Source: Seminavis robusta
Lineage: Eukaryota > Bacillariophyta > Bacillariophyceae > Naviculales > Naviculaceae
Length of the DNA stretch: 64,000 nt
Direction of reading: 5' to 3'
Assembly: GCA_903772945.1 (NCBI GenBank)
Contig: CAICTM010000408.1
Span: forward strand, 1-64,000
The notes beneath the pieces are model-generated. The model made no database searches. It saw only the letters and a list, made by a program, of their open reading frames with translations, and was not told where the DNA came from. Below are positions 31,167 to 43,394 of this stretch, piece by piece. The number at the start of each line of letters is the position of its first letter. Position 1 is the stretch's first letter. The translations under genes and the position numbers were made by a program.

Positions 31167-31581
31167 CGATGCACGCTGTCCTCCAACCACTTATTGTCTT
31201 GAGTACGGACGCAGTGCTCGTAATAGCTCTCACGCTCCATCAGCGCCTCACAACCATACCAACCAGCGGCGAATGAATCTTTCAATCGAATCACACATTG
31301 GGAAACGAAGGTCGGTATCGCATTTCTAGTTGTGGCCCCGAAACCAACTTCACGAGCCATCTGGCGGTTACGAAGCAGCTCGAATTGTACCTCACTGCCA
31401 CACAATGCATGTGAGAACGAAGCTCAGTATCTTGATTCCGAAGAACCTCAGGTATCGTCTCCACTAGCGTTTGTGCATGCTCATGCAGTAAACTCGGTAC
31501 ACTGTAGGTCCTGGCTTTGGCATGTCGATGAATGAAGAATCGTGTTTCTCTTTTTACCAGTACTGGTACACTTTGTTGCAA
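31165..31581 (-). pseudogene. Possible gene relic of unknown family
   Basis: Two overlapping minus-strand frames (31291-31581 and the right part of 30557-31405) each look locally protein-like (HEHAQTLVETIPEVL; YEHCVRTQDNKWLEDSVHRH), as if one coding stretch changed frame near 31350. The left part of the longer frame runs into the duplicated non-coding segment and is not credible as coding. There is no homology call. It lies just downstream of the LRR gene on the same strand, so it could also be that gene's 3' region. Confidence 0.25.
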
Positions 31582-31587
31582 ATGGTG

Positions 31588-33641
31588 CTATCCTCCAACA
31601 CACGTGCACCAAATACCCCCCAACCTACAGCAGGGGACTTTTTCACAATCACTCTTCTGATGGAATTCTTCCTGCATCTCGCAAAAACTGTCTGGCGTTT
31701 CCCCTACCAGATCTTCATTCTGATACAATGCAAATTCTGTGAGAAAGACCATTCCTTCCCACTCCATTGGAATGTTTCCAGTGAGTTGATTGTCACTAAT
31801 ATCAAGGTCTCGGAGGCTGCTCAAGTTCCCCCATTCTTTGGGCAGTTCACCAATCAAATTGTTGCTTTGGAGGTACAAGCGAGCCAAATTGGTCAACTGT
31901 GACCATTCTGTGGGAAGAAACCAGCCAAGTCGATTTACAGAGACATCCAAGGTATCCAAGTTTTCTAGCAACCCAATCTCTGTTGGAAGGGTCCCTGCAA
32001 TTTGGGCAGTGGATAGGAGGATGGACTTGAGAGAGGAGAATGTACCGATTAGAGTAGGGATATTGGAGGTTTCTAGGTTGGAAGCTGTGAAATCCAAGGA
32101 TGTCAGTTTGGTCAATGCTGCTAGCTGTGGTGGTGTAAAGTCTGAAAGAGACAACTGGGAAGGGATATTGGTGATGTGAATCTCTTTGAGACCTGTCAAG
32201 ACTTTTATTTCAGATGGAAAGGAGCCTCCAAAATTGTCAATACCATCCAAGTGAAGCATGTCAAAAGCACCACCAAGGTTGCAATGATCTGGATCTTCCT
32301 CTTCAACATAAGCAGTGGGATTTCTTGTGCCATTCTGCTGTGAAAATGGAGAAGGTGGTCTCCAGTGGCACTCTGATGTATTGTAGGAGAGCCAGTCATG
32401 TGGTTGATCCCACTGTGGACCTTGAGTCGAGTAGTAGATTGTAGCCAGTGCAAATCTTTGTAGATGTCTCCATGGAGGCATCTCATCAAAGTCTGGATCT
32501 TGGATCACCCAATTGTACGCCTGGGCTTGTATAGAGGCAGGCTCTTGTTCAATGAGAAGTTGTGTTGGAGTATCCAGACTCGACAGAAGCAATAATTCCC
32601 AATCCACTTCTTCGAGTGAAGAGACATCATCTGGTTGAAGAACAACTACCAGTACAATAATGGCCACCACGAGAACCACCATGCAGCCAATGGCTGTCAC
32701 AATGGCATATGTCTTGAAGGTCGACTTTTCCTCCTCTTCATTCAAGGAAATATCTGATCGCCTGACTTCTGCGGTGAGCTCTGATGTGGTGTTGGCAGTA
32801 CTAGAAACCCTGAGTGGTTGTGGATTGTAGGAATTGCTGCTGAATAGTTGGAAGGAAACGTTTCGTCTTTGAATTTGTTCTCCATTTCCCGATTCATCAT
32901 ATGCTCCCAGCACATCCAATCTCACTGGTTCCACGGCTTGATAGTTAGCACCTGGTGCTCCTGAATAAGCACCAGGAGTGACAGAGCCTGGTGGTAGGCT
33001 GTGCTTGGTCATTGGACACCCAGTTTGGTGGTCATATTCAATGCCTGAATGAAGTGCAACAGCATTGCCAGCAGCATCCGGAGGAGCCGTATTATTATTA
33101 TCTGCTGTCATGCTGGGTGTAGCATCATCTGCAACACTTCTTTGCGCCACAATGGCCATGAGATTGATGGAATCCCCTTTTTCAGAAACATAATAATCAC
33201 CGGGATTTTTAAAAGCTTGCGTTCCAACGTCTTCAGGGTTGTTGCTCTTGCTAGTAGCACTTTCTGCCTCTTCTCTCCTGGCAGCGGCAGATCGCTCTGC
33301 TACAACTCTCATCAAAAGGGCAAGCTCGTCTTTTTGCCTTTGATCATCATCCTCAGTATGGACCGGTGCTTTCTTTTTTCTTGTATTGGCAACGGGTGGT
33401 CGTCTGACAACAAGTTAACTGCAGATGCTGCTGGAACAGCAACAATAATATTGCCATGGTTGTTCTTTTTGTGTGCTGCTGCTCGTCTGAGTAGTTCTTC
33501 CTGCTTGATGTCTTCCGCAGTCTTGGTGGCCGTTTGGCTTCGCTCCAGGACAAGCTGATTCAAGGAGAGATCACTACTATCTTCCAATAAGGCGGCCTCT
33601 TCTTTGCTACTATTTGTTAGTTGAGGATGGGTGGATGACAT
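31588..33641 (-). CDS. LRR receptor-like membrane protein (diatom type), one-base frame break in a T6 run
   Basis: About 684 residues if one base is missing at the six-T run 33374-33379 (A-run on the coding strand); without it the frame stops after 109 residues. With it, HPLPIQEKKK joins smoothly to DDDQRQKDELALLMRVVAER. ATG at 33641. There is a long charged, Ala/Glu-rich cytosolic tail, one membrane segment near residue 315 (AIVTAIGCMVVLVVAIIVLV), then the cap typical of the family (IQAQAYNWVIQDPDFDE, QRFALATIYYSTQGPQW, WLSYNTSECHW) and about eight LRRs of the LxxLxLxxNxLxGxLP type (for example LENLDTLDVSVNRLG). It ends in a Cys cluster (CEKVPCCRLGGIWCTC). No kinase domain. Probably a surface receptor or adhesion protein. 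It lies between two copies of a duplicated segment. Confidence 0.8.
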
Positions 33642-33850
33642 GATGGTGATGATGATGATTTGCTGCCTTGGTTATGGTCCGAAAAAGTTTTTGTCAAGAA
33701 AAAGACCACTGACGACGTTGTGCTGTCGACGATGACGGAGCACGGGAGGAGAAGCAGACGGGAAGTCGATGGCAACAGTACATACCTTGCATGGTGACAT
33801 GTACTAGCTAGCTAGTACGGCAACCAATCTTGTATACTTTTCCACGGTAT

Positions 33851-35058
33851 CTCAGATCAGATCAGCTCAAAAATCAAGCTAGCTAGACTGCAGGGCTACT
33901 GTAGCTAACCGCCAAGCACATCTGCCGACCATGACCACCAGGACGGAGGGGTCCCACTGGCTGCTGTGGCCCAACGAGCGAACGGTCTATGATATGAAAT
34001 CGAAGGACTTGATGATACGGTAGTGTCGAACAATTAGCTACAACTGGGTAGTTTGCGAGGAGGAGCTGTGTAACATGTGAACCTACTAAAGACAGAGAGC
34101 GAATGACCTACTGTATGAATCAATCAATACGAACCTGAAAGATTGATAGTCACCCAAGTACTGAATACGTAGTACTTATTATTTTTGTCTGCCAAATCTG
34201 CACGTGTCTGTACCGGTAGCGGATATTACGCTACGGTAGGTACCGTACTGTATTGGTACGTACGGTACCGTGCCAGTTGAAACGTCTGCAAGAGGTCCCC
34301 AGGAAGACACGGTCATTCTGCAATTTCAGCATTTTTCAGTCTTGAATGCTGAAATTTGCTGAATTTTTGATGATGTTTGCTGACTGATGCTGAAATATGC
34401 TGACTGATGCTGAACTTTGCTGAACTTGCTGAATCCATTGCTGAAAAATGCTGACAGATGCTGAATCCAACCATGGTTATTTACTAGTAATTGCTGAATT
34501 CTGCTGAATCTTGCTGAACTTGCTGAATCCATTGCTGAAAAATGCTGACAGATGCTGACTGATGCTGAATGATGCTGAAATTGCTGAATCTGATGCTGAC
34601 AAATGCTGAATTTGCTGAATCCAGTTTCAGCAAAAATAATCATTACCGTGTCTTCCAGGATGCAATAGAGCTATTCTATTCTTCATGCATTGCAACATGC
34701 AACTTTGACCAAAGCCTTCGAGTAGACTTTGTCTCGTAGCTCTACGAAGGAAGACCAGGACTTGCTTTTTTATTTAACAAAGCCAAGACCGTGGAAGTTT
34801 TCATCCTCACTGACCTTGCTTCTTAGAAACATACGATACACAACTTTTCCATGGTACGTATCTCATCCTCTTGGCAAAAAGGGGTGCAAGCAGACCCTTT
34901 AGAATTTTGGAATGGAGGGAGTTATCCTTTACCCCAAAGCCATTTCTTTCCCGTTGCATTCCCGGCCGTGAATGATCATTCAATCGAATAATAATTGTTC
35001 CTGACGACGAATCATTCGAATCGAATCGAATCGAAACTCTGACGATCGAAGTGACGAT
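33851..35058. repeat. Segmental duplication, copy B (non-coding, upstream of the sirtuin)
   Basis: Direct, diverged copy of 30217-31166, lengthened by a 353-bp inserted element at 34303-34655. It ends about 160 bp before the ATG of the sirtuin gene, so copy A is in effect an orphan copy of the sirtuin's upstream region. Confidence 0.85.
34303..34655. mobile_element. 353-bp inverted-repeat insertion (MITE-like) filled with TGCTGA repeats
   Basis: The ends GAAGACACGGT and ACCGTGTCTTC are inverted repeats flanked by CAG on both sides (34300-34302 and 34656-34658). Copy A of the host segment has the empty site, CCCCAG followed directly by CATCC, near 30731-30742. The interior is almost entirely TGCTGA/GCTGAA-type short repeats and includes one direct repeat of about 45 bp (starting near 34421 and 34516). 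The 105-codon minus-strand open frame across it is a repeat artefact. A three-base target duplication fits CACTA- or PIF-like families, but the end sequence does not match either that I know. Confidence 0.8.
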
Positions 35059-35215
35059 GGTCCCTCTACGCCACTGCTTTTTTCTTCTTCCTCTTTCTTT
35101 TCATTTTGATCACAGCAACACCAACAGCAACACCAAAGACCCCACTATCGATAGTAGTATACTCTACACTACTACAAGTCTTTCTCTCTATACTACTTAT
35201 TTGAAGCATCATAAC

Positions 35216-35630
35216 ATGTCCTCTGGTTACGCAAGTCGCTTGTCCGAGTACAAGGACAAGGGTGTGTGTGGTCTTCCCGAGATTTTTGATTCGAACCGTG
35301 CGTTGAACAACAAGATGAAGAAACTGGTTCAATTGATTCGAGAGGCCAAGCGGGTCGTTGTCATTACGGGAGCTGGAATCAGTACGTCGGCGGGGATTCC
35401 GGTGAGTTCATCTATATCATACTAGCTATTAGAGCTAGTTACATTGATCTCTAGCTAGCTGGCTGGCTAGAGAGAGATAGAGCGTGGAAGTGGAAGAAAG
35501 TCATTCTCATCATTTCTCTGTCATTTTCTATTTTTCTGTTTTTCTATTTTTCATTAATTTTGTAGGACTTTCGTGGTCCTTCCGGTGTTTGGACAAAGGA
35601 AAAGGAAGCCCAACAATCCACATCGCCTAG

Positions 35631-35671
<41 letters not shown>

Positions 35672-37143
35672 GCACAAGTACTAGCACTAACAATCGCAAA
35701 CGCAAACGCAACAATTACAATCATCCCACCAAGACTCGTGCGCCACCGGCAGAATTGGAAAATTTTGCCGATGCCCAACCGACGATTTGTCATCGTGCCA
35801 TTACCAAATTGGTTCAGGAGCAATTGATCCACTATGTCATTACTCAAAATGTCGATGGGTTGCATCGTCGTTCCGGATTGTCAAGAAATCATCACGCATG
35901 TGTCCACGGATGTGTCTTTACGGAAAAATGTCAAACATGCAAAGCCGAATATTTTCGCGATTCCGATGTCGGTGGCATGAGTTTTCAACCGACGGGACGC
36001 ACATGCGATCTTTGTGGCCAAGATGGACAACTCTGCGATACACTATTGGATTGGGAAGATGCATTGCCGGAACACGATTTCGAACGCGCGACCATCGAAT
36101 GCACCGACAGTGTCGTTTTGTGTTTGGGAACGTCGCTCCGCATTGAACCGGTCGGGTCGTTGCCCGAATTGGCGCAAGCCTACATTATATGCAATTTGCA
36201 AAAAACACCCATGGATGACGGCGCGGCGCTCGTCCTAAGAGCGCCCGTCGATCAAGTCATGGATCAATTGGTCTGTCAATTGGGATTCTCACACTGGAAA
36301 CAGGAACCGCCACCACCCATTGAACGAATATGGAAACCGCCAGTAGAAACAACAGCAGAACCAACAACAGAACCAACACAAGAACCAATCATCAGTAGTG
36401 GAGTGGACAATAATGACAAGACAGCAACAGAACCAGGAGTGGACAACAATGACAAGACAGGAGCTGAGGCAGAAACAGCCAAAGTTGACAAGAAGACGAC
36501 AGCACCAGAACCATCCAACAACACTGGTCCATGTACTGGTAGTAATCCAACAACAACAAACAACGAAAACACAACAACCATAAAGGAAGCAGATGAACAA
36601 ACACAAAACACCCCTGCCAAAACGAAGGAATCTTTGACTGAGACAGTATGTGGCAAGGAAAAAGATCCAATCACAGCAACAGCCACAAAACAACAAGAAG
36701 AACAACACCATCAATCCACAGAAGACACCAGTACTTGTCGTGATTTGGTGCATGCCCCACCAGATCCCATGGGAATAAAAATCTCCACGAGGAGTAGTAT
36801 GAGTATGGACAACATTCAACGAAACAACACAGGGGCAACCTATGAAGATTCCATCATTATTCCATCCACCAACACAACACCAGAACGGAATGCCAACAAG
36901 ACAGAAGAGAAGACACCACTACCAACGGATGATCCCAAAAGCAACAACAACAACAGTGGGCCGGATCCAAAAACTGTGGTACAAAATAATAGTCTCGTTT
37001 CGTCAGCATGCTCATCATTACCAGCATCGAACGCGGCACCCTCCGTCACAACAACACCAGGAAAAAATGCAAAAAAGACAGAAAAGGCTCCGCCACCGCC
37101 AGAAAATGCCAATGTGGTGGATCTCATCAAAGCAGGAGCATAA
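35216..37143 (+). CDS. SIRT6-like NAD-dependent deacylase with poly-Thr insert and long tail
   Basis: Exons 35216-35401 and 35566-37143, joined in phase 0 (intron 35402-35565, 164 bp, GTGAGT...TTTTGTAG), giving 587 residues. It shows the SIR2 fold: ITGAGISTSAGIP joins exactly across the intron to DFRGPSGVWT, then TQNVDGLHRRSGL, the catalytic His in CVHGCVF, zinc Cys pairs (EKCQTC and CDLCGQDGQLC) and TLLDWEDALPE, then LCLGTSLRIEPVGSLP. The LDWEDALP motif and the N terminus (MSSGYASRLSEYKDKGVCGLPE) place it with SIRT6 (class IV), which acts on chromatin in the nucleus. An ACT-repeat codes about 14 Thr followed by a basic NRKRKRNN stretch, inserted between GVWT and the next core helix. The last about 290 residues are Thr/Asn/Pro/Glu-rich low complexity with near-repeats (GVDNNDKT twice). 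Confidence 0.88.
35630..35672. repeat. (TAC/ACT)n coding trinucleotide repeat
   Basis: About 14 ACT units in frame inside the sirtuin catalytic region, coding poly-Thr. Confidence 0.95.
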
Positions 37144-37611
37144 CAACAGAAGAATCAAAAAGCTTTGGTGGTCACACCATGCACCTGGTCGCAAAAAACA
37201 AAAACAATCATGGAGATCGTATCGTACGTTGGGAGTAGTAGAATTGCAGACGTTGCACACCAACGCTGTGGGTGCCACCTAACAAACAATCAACTCCCAC
37301 GCGTTGCACCTTTAGAAAGCAGCTTTTTAATTAGAATTAGAATGAATCAAACCAGTACGCTGTACTTTGTCCAGAAAGCCAGCATGGATGGCCGAGGTCA
37401 TTATTTGGGCCCTTGGTCACCACAATCATGGCTATTGACTATCATGGTCCAATGAAATGAAATGAAATGAAATGAAATGGCGCTGCGTGCAGGGCATCGA
37501 CGGCATGAAGACTTAGTACCCAACGAAGCGCAACTAATCAATCATGAAGCTATGTAAAAGATTATGTACCGTACACCTATTCCCAACATTGCATCCGACC
37601 ACACAACGGTC
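37144..37611. other. Tail-to-tail spacer between sirtuin and cyclase genes
   Basis: 468 bp between convergent genes. It contains an (AATGA)n run of about six units at 37451-37480 and no gene. Confidence 0.5.
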
Positions 37612-40600
37612 CTATGCTATTCCGTAGGGCTTGAAGTTGGGCGGTGGCTTGCCTCCATTCTTCTCAATCTGATTCAGGAAATATCTCGACGGACCATCTT
37701 CGAAACTATCCAGAATCGCCTTGAAACTTTGAGTAGCACGATCCCATTCGCGATGGTAAAACGATTGCAATCCAGTGCTGTAGTTGTGGAAGAACAAACC
37801 ATCCAAGTACTTCTTGCGGATGCGAAACATGGTATTGGTACGCCACATCGCTGGAGTGTAGAGCGCAGGACCCGTGGGAAGGATCAACTCTGGTTTGCGG
37901 AATTCGGGAGCCCCTTCCTTGGGGTCCGAATTGGGCGGCTTCATGGCGGCGGAATTGTGCTCCGTGGCACCGGCACCACCGCCCCCTCCGAGGGCTTCGT
38001 GAACGGAATTATCCAAATTCGCGTTCTTCAGTCCTTGCGAATTGTTACTCGAATTGACAACGCTCTTGCTGTGGAGCATGGTTGTAATGCTCATACGACG
38101 TCCCGGCCGCGTCAGCCTCGTCGTCGAGCCGGGGTTTCGTTGGGCGGACAACACCTTTTTCAGTTCTCCACGTCGATCAGAAATGCCCTGACGAGAGTCG
38201 GCATCGGACATGCTGCCGCCATCCATCTCCTGTTTGCTGGCGCCCGTGCCTCCGCCGACACCAGCACCTGTACTCTTTTGTGCCGCGGCTGGAGCTTTCC
38301 ACAAGGCATCCACATCCATGTCGAATGTGTAGAGCTCCACAATGTCATCGCGTTCGTACATTGCTCCCAGGTCATCTTCGTCCTCTTCGTCGCTGGGCAT
38401 AACGATTTGATCCACGAGACGACAACGTTGCCGATTGTTCGAGTGCATCAACTTGTAAAAGGCATTGGACATGAGCATTTTCAAGCCGTATTTTTTGGTG
38501 GAGGACTCTAGAAACTCTGACATTTCCACAGCTTCCGAGACATAAGTCGCATCAATCTTACGCTCGGAACCAATGGCACCTTGGACTGCCTTTCCAGCAT
38601 GAAGACCGCATCCCATCTGAACCACCGGACCGGGGCGCTTCTTGAGCTTGTTGAGCAACCGTTGGCGCGGTGCTTCACTCATGGTTTCAATGTAGTAGTT
38701 ATCATGATGCAACGCCATGATGATCCTGACGACGCACATGAGGCACTTGTCGGCTTGGTTACTCCGGGCGAACAATTCTTCGTCGCCATCAAAGCCATCG
38801 TTGGGTGGGTCGTCCAACAGCCAACTACACAGAAAGGCATCCCCGACATTCTTATTGGCACTGCCACCAAAGCTGTGACAATTGGAATGTACGACAGCGG
38901 CAATACGGTTGGTAAACACAAAGACCTCTTCTTGTAGGCATTCGGTCGCATCTGTGAACTGTCGAATATCGCAAAAGAGAAAGATACAAGACACAGTCAC
39001 ACCCTTGGAAGTTTGTAGATTGACACTGCCACCCTGCCTCTTCTCCAAGTTCTTTCGAATGATTTCCACTCCAGCGCTTCCAAATCCAACCTTCATGAGA
39101 CTTCCAATTCTTAGAATGGTGGACATGAGAAAGCTGGTTTCCATTCCCTTGAGAACCTCTTTGGTCCAACGGGTATTCTTGGTCAGTTCGTCTTCTTCCC
39201 TCACGAATCGACGGTACTGGGAAGTACTCTGGTACCCCAAAGGATCCACCATGAGCATCCCCAACAAGCGCACCATTCGTTCAATCGGCAGCACAACCAA
39301 CACCATGACAGGTCCCGCAAACGCCGTGACACCAAACAACCACAATAGCAAAATGAAAATGGTCGACATGAGCTGTACGAGTGCTTCATTTTTCCGTTCC
39401 TTCTGATAGGCAAACCATCCAACACTGGTCATGGTCCGATTGTTGGGATCGGTCCAATTGGTACTCTTAATAATCACCATGAGTTTTTCCCGATTCCTTA
39501 AGTCATTGTCGTCGTTTTCGTCCACCTCAAATTCAAACGTTTCAATCCCATCGTCTCCTTCGAGATTGGACGCATTGAATTGATACAAATCAGGAATCGA
39601 CGAAGTTCTCGCCGCCGCCAATGCCGTTTGGATCCAGCTGGCTGGTGGCGGACGCGTCACGGTCGTACTCCCATCCCGACTGATACTGGTCCCGGTTGTT
39701 TGCGCATGTAGAATCACCATGGTGGCACTGCGGGTCGAGTCGTATTCGACGTACGTAAACGTCGCTGTCAAGAGCAACGCCACCAAAATGCCAATGGCGA
39801 CACGTTGTCCGGTCAATTCTCGCATGGCACCACCGACTTGGGATTCGGCCGCCGACTCGCCACCGGCCGCATATTTCAACTTTTGTGCCACACGCGACGC
39901 GGCCGCACCAGCGGCATCCATACCGGGATAAATACTCATTTTGCGCAACGTCTTGGGCACTAACTTTTTCTTGGCGGAAATCGTTTTGGAAAGGGACGAT
40001 GTCCACTTGCCACCACCGCTACCACCTTCGGCGACGGACGATTTCCCTCCCGCCGCCAATCCCAATCCATGACCCAACAATTGTTCATCTTGAAAGAGAT
40101 CCGAAGGACTTCCCGAATTGTTACTACTGAGCCCGGTCTTGCGATCGCGATAGCGTCGCCATGCTCGTTGAATCTTGGCCGCCGCCAATAATTGTTGTTT
40201 TTGAATTTCGCGTTGACTCTTGCCAAATAGATTGTTTGCCACCCATTGTTTCATTTTTTGTCCAAGTGTTTTGGGAGATTCTTCGGCATTGGCCAATCGT
40301 TGAGCTTTAATGGCAATGGCAACACCAATGCCGGCACCCCACGATGCTCGTCGATGATCTTCGGGACCACCAGCGCCCGTATGATGACTGGTTTTGGAAC
40401 TGTTCATGGCTTGATCCATGGCATCCAAGACATTATTATTATTATTGCCCGATCCGGAAATGCGATTGGAACGATCCTGTTTGCCACTGGAGGACGTGGA
40501 TTTGGTGGAGACCATCAAGTTGGTATGAGTGTGAGTGCCACTGTGAATCATGTGTGTTGTTTTGGGATTCTTGACGGTATCATCGTGATCTTCTTCCAGT

Positions 40601-41690
40601 TCTCGAAAGCGTCTTCGATTGGGACAGCAATTGAGATAGTTGCAGAGTGCCGTGAGTCGTTGCATGGGATAGTACCAATTGACTTTGGAAATGAGATTGG
40701 AGACAGCTTGCGATCGTACAAAGCGAACGACCCGGGCTGTTTTGAGAATGGTAATCATGAGGGGCCAATTGAATTCCCAGGGATTATTGTTGTTGATCTT
40801 TTCCAAACTTCCGTTGGCCTGGTTTATAGAGAAGACAGAACATGATCAAGCAAGTGTAAGCATAGCAGACAGACAAGCAAGTGTAAGATTGAGGGACAGA
40901 ACAAGTTCAGATGCAAGATGCAAGATACATGTATGTATATGATACGTACAAGTGCCAGATTGGCTTCTAGATCGACATAGAATGTCTCGATATCAAAATT
41001 GCGTGGATTGGTAAAGGAAATATCCCACAACAGCGTGAGTGTGGAGAATAAATCACACCAAAAGAGAAAACTGCCCATATGCGGCCATGCAAACATGTAG
41101 TGATATCCATCGGCACTTTTTCGAATCATTTTGAGATCGACGCCAAAATAGCCCGACACGACGACGGCTCGAAAGATCATGTCGACCAAAAAGGCCACTA
41201 GTACGAGCGTATACAAGACGTCCATGACGGGATCCAGTGCCGGTGGAAAGAGTAACATTTGAATGGGACTTCCAAACAGCAATATAAAATTGCCAAAGAC
41301 TAGCAACACGCGCCAATAGGACGAACTCAAAAAGGCGTGACTGACGGGAGACAGAAATCGTTCTTTGGTCGATGCCCACAACGACTGCGTCGTGGAAGTG
41401 GTGGTTCGACAACAGCACGCTCCAAACTTGGCGCCGTTGGCCAACAAGACGCGCGTCGATGTTTGACTGTTGTTGTCATTGGCATGATTGGCAGCATCCG
41501 CTGCCGTGGCGTACGCTTGCGAGTTACCATAGCCCGTATTGCTCATGTGGTTGTTCACGTTGTTGCTGTTGTGGTGGTTGTGGTTGCCGCCATAGTAGCT
41601 GGCTGACGAGGGAGGATAGTTGTGGCTCGTGCCACTGTTGTAGCTGTAGCTGCCGCCTCCACTCGAGTATGCAGACCCTCGGCTGTACAT
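37612..41690 (-). CDS. Class III nucleotide cyclase fused to a channel-like membrane module
   Basis: Two exons, 41690-40950 and 40818-37612 (intron 40819-40949, 131 bp, GTACGT...ACCAG, phase 0), give about 1315 residues. The N-terminal 90 residues are Gly/Ser/Tyr/Asn-rich. Residues about 120-290 hold three hydrophobic helices (YWRVLLVFGNFILLF; VLYTLVLVAFLVDMI; FLFWCDLFSTLTLLW) and then a charged helix ILKTARVVRFVRSQ, like the S1-S4 part of ion channels. An IQ motif (AAKIQRAWRRYRDRK, about 463) suggests calmodulin binding. Two more membrane segments (about 590 and 735-755) bracket an outside loop of about 140 residues. The cyclase domain (about 850-1025) has metal-binding Asp in FLFCDIRQFTD and KNVGDAFL, and AGKAVQGAIG, but the usual VNxAxR transition-state motif reads VEMSEFLES. 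Product cAMP or cGMP cannot be told. A low-complexity tail follows. Confidence 0.82.
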
Positions 41691-43394
41691 GGTTCTTGTA
41701 TTCTCACTGTACAACACGAGAAGACTGGGCTATCACGAGGCTGAAAGGGCAGAGGAGTTGGACAGAGAGAAAGAATGAGTGACGGCCTTCAGCCATTGTC
41801 AACTTTTTTCTTTGGAACCAGTCTTTTTAAGAAACTACAGGAGGGTTAGAGCTTGGCTTACACACATCTCAGTTTTCCACGCTGTGCTGATGGCTCGCGC
41901 CAACTGCGGAGCACTCTTCTCCGTGGAATTGAGAGCTTGGAAGCACGTTCTTCACAGCGGTGCACCCAATAATAATCAATTTAGCATTGCCCCTCTTTCT
42001 TGTTTTACCCATCTTCCCTGATAAACATTAGTCACGAACAGCGTTGGAAACACAGCAGAGCTGTTTGATTCAAGGTGCAAGGTCAAGGAAATCGAATCTA
42101 TCATGGGCACAACCCACGCAGTTTGCTTATTGGGGGCTTTCTCCCTGGCCTTTAGCTTGGGCTAATGAATGATTGATCATCATTCTATTGCAATGCTGGG
42201 CAGCTCAGTAGTTTCCATCCATGATACCAACAGATCAAATAATGACGCTAGTACGAGGTGAAGGGACGAATTGAATTGGATAGTATAGGCGAGTCGAGTC
42301 TGGAACTCGAAGTAATTCTTGGGTCGGCAAGTAAGTGTGTTCCTCCACAATCTCCCATGCAGGCTCCGCCAGCCAACATTTATGATATGTCTCTATCATC
42401 GTATCTCTGCGGATGGCATACAGTAGTCCAGATCTACACGTGTGTGATATGTATCACTAGCTCTTTGATCATTTGAAAATTGATTGTGACAGAGCATTTG
42501 GCCGGGCGGCTTTTGCTTCCATGATCACTTCATTCATTTAGCAAGCACCTCTCCGAACGCATAGAGTACACGCACGGTACGTAGGTACAGTAGTACGTTT
42601 CCTAACGCATTTCGACTCATCGTCAGAGAAGCCGACGGGCTTGGGCAACAATTGAAAAATTCTTTCCGTAGACAGCGATGAACAATCCCAGGGCTACTAC
42701 GGATAGAAGTTTGCTTGAATTGTATCTTCACTGCATGAGTGGACTGGTTTCATCACAGCCTTGTGCATCAGCAGAGATCCCTTGCTAAGGCCAAGCAAAC
42801 TGTGTATATCCACCTTCACACAGTTTTGGCACTTCGGTAGCTGATATATATATATATATATGCATAGCAGCTCCAAGCGACGACTGTGCGACAAGGAGCT
42901 GGCAAATGGCTCTTGGCTGTCGACTGCACCAAGATGGATCTGATGCATTGTTCACTGAGCTTCTCCTATCCTTACCGGCGGTTCGGACCTCCATACGTTT
43001 GCCGCCTCCCTGCCTTTGTCTTTGTCCCTTTCAAAAACTTCCATGGGATGACAGTGCTTCTTGTATCACTTGCTACTAGCTAGACATCGCCGCGGCTCTT
43101 GATACTTGATACGAGAAGCGCTGCCGTAGAATACTACCTCGTGCACATACTGGTATGTGAGGAGACAAGACGGAAGGAACAGCAGCATTGGCTTCCCGTT
43201 CTCTTCAACTTGAGCGAACAAGGATTTGTGACCCTCCTTCCAGATAAGGTCGTACTAGTGCCGTACCGTACGTAAAAAACCTTGGCTGCTCTGCTGGGTT
43301 CGGAAAGATTTTCGCGAACACCAACAAGCTCATTCTCCAAGCTGCGATCCTCAAGCCCAAATCCTCTCCGAGGCACACACAAAAACTGAAGACA
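41691..43394. other. intergenic, no gene seen
   Basis: About 1.7 kb with small incoherent frames and a (TA)n run at 42845-42861. It includes the promoter regions of the divergent cyclase and aldo/keto reductase genes. Confidence 0.4.

Noticed and set aside
30557-31405. 282-codon minus-strand open frame
   Set aside because: Most of it overlaps the duplicated non-coding segment whose other copy is not open in the same frame. Only the right third looks protein-like.
34326-34643. 105-codon minus-strand frame rich in FSKFS / QHQ
   Set aside because: It lies fully inside the TGCTGA-repeat insertion and arises from the repeat.
37564-38511. 315-codon plus-strand open frame
   Set aside because: It lies opposite the nucleotide cyclase exon, which has clear domains; this is an antisense shadow.
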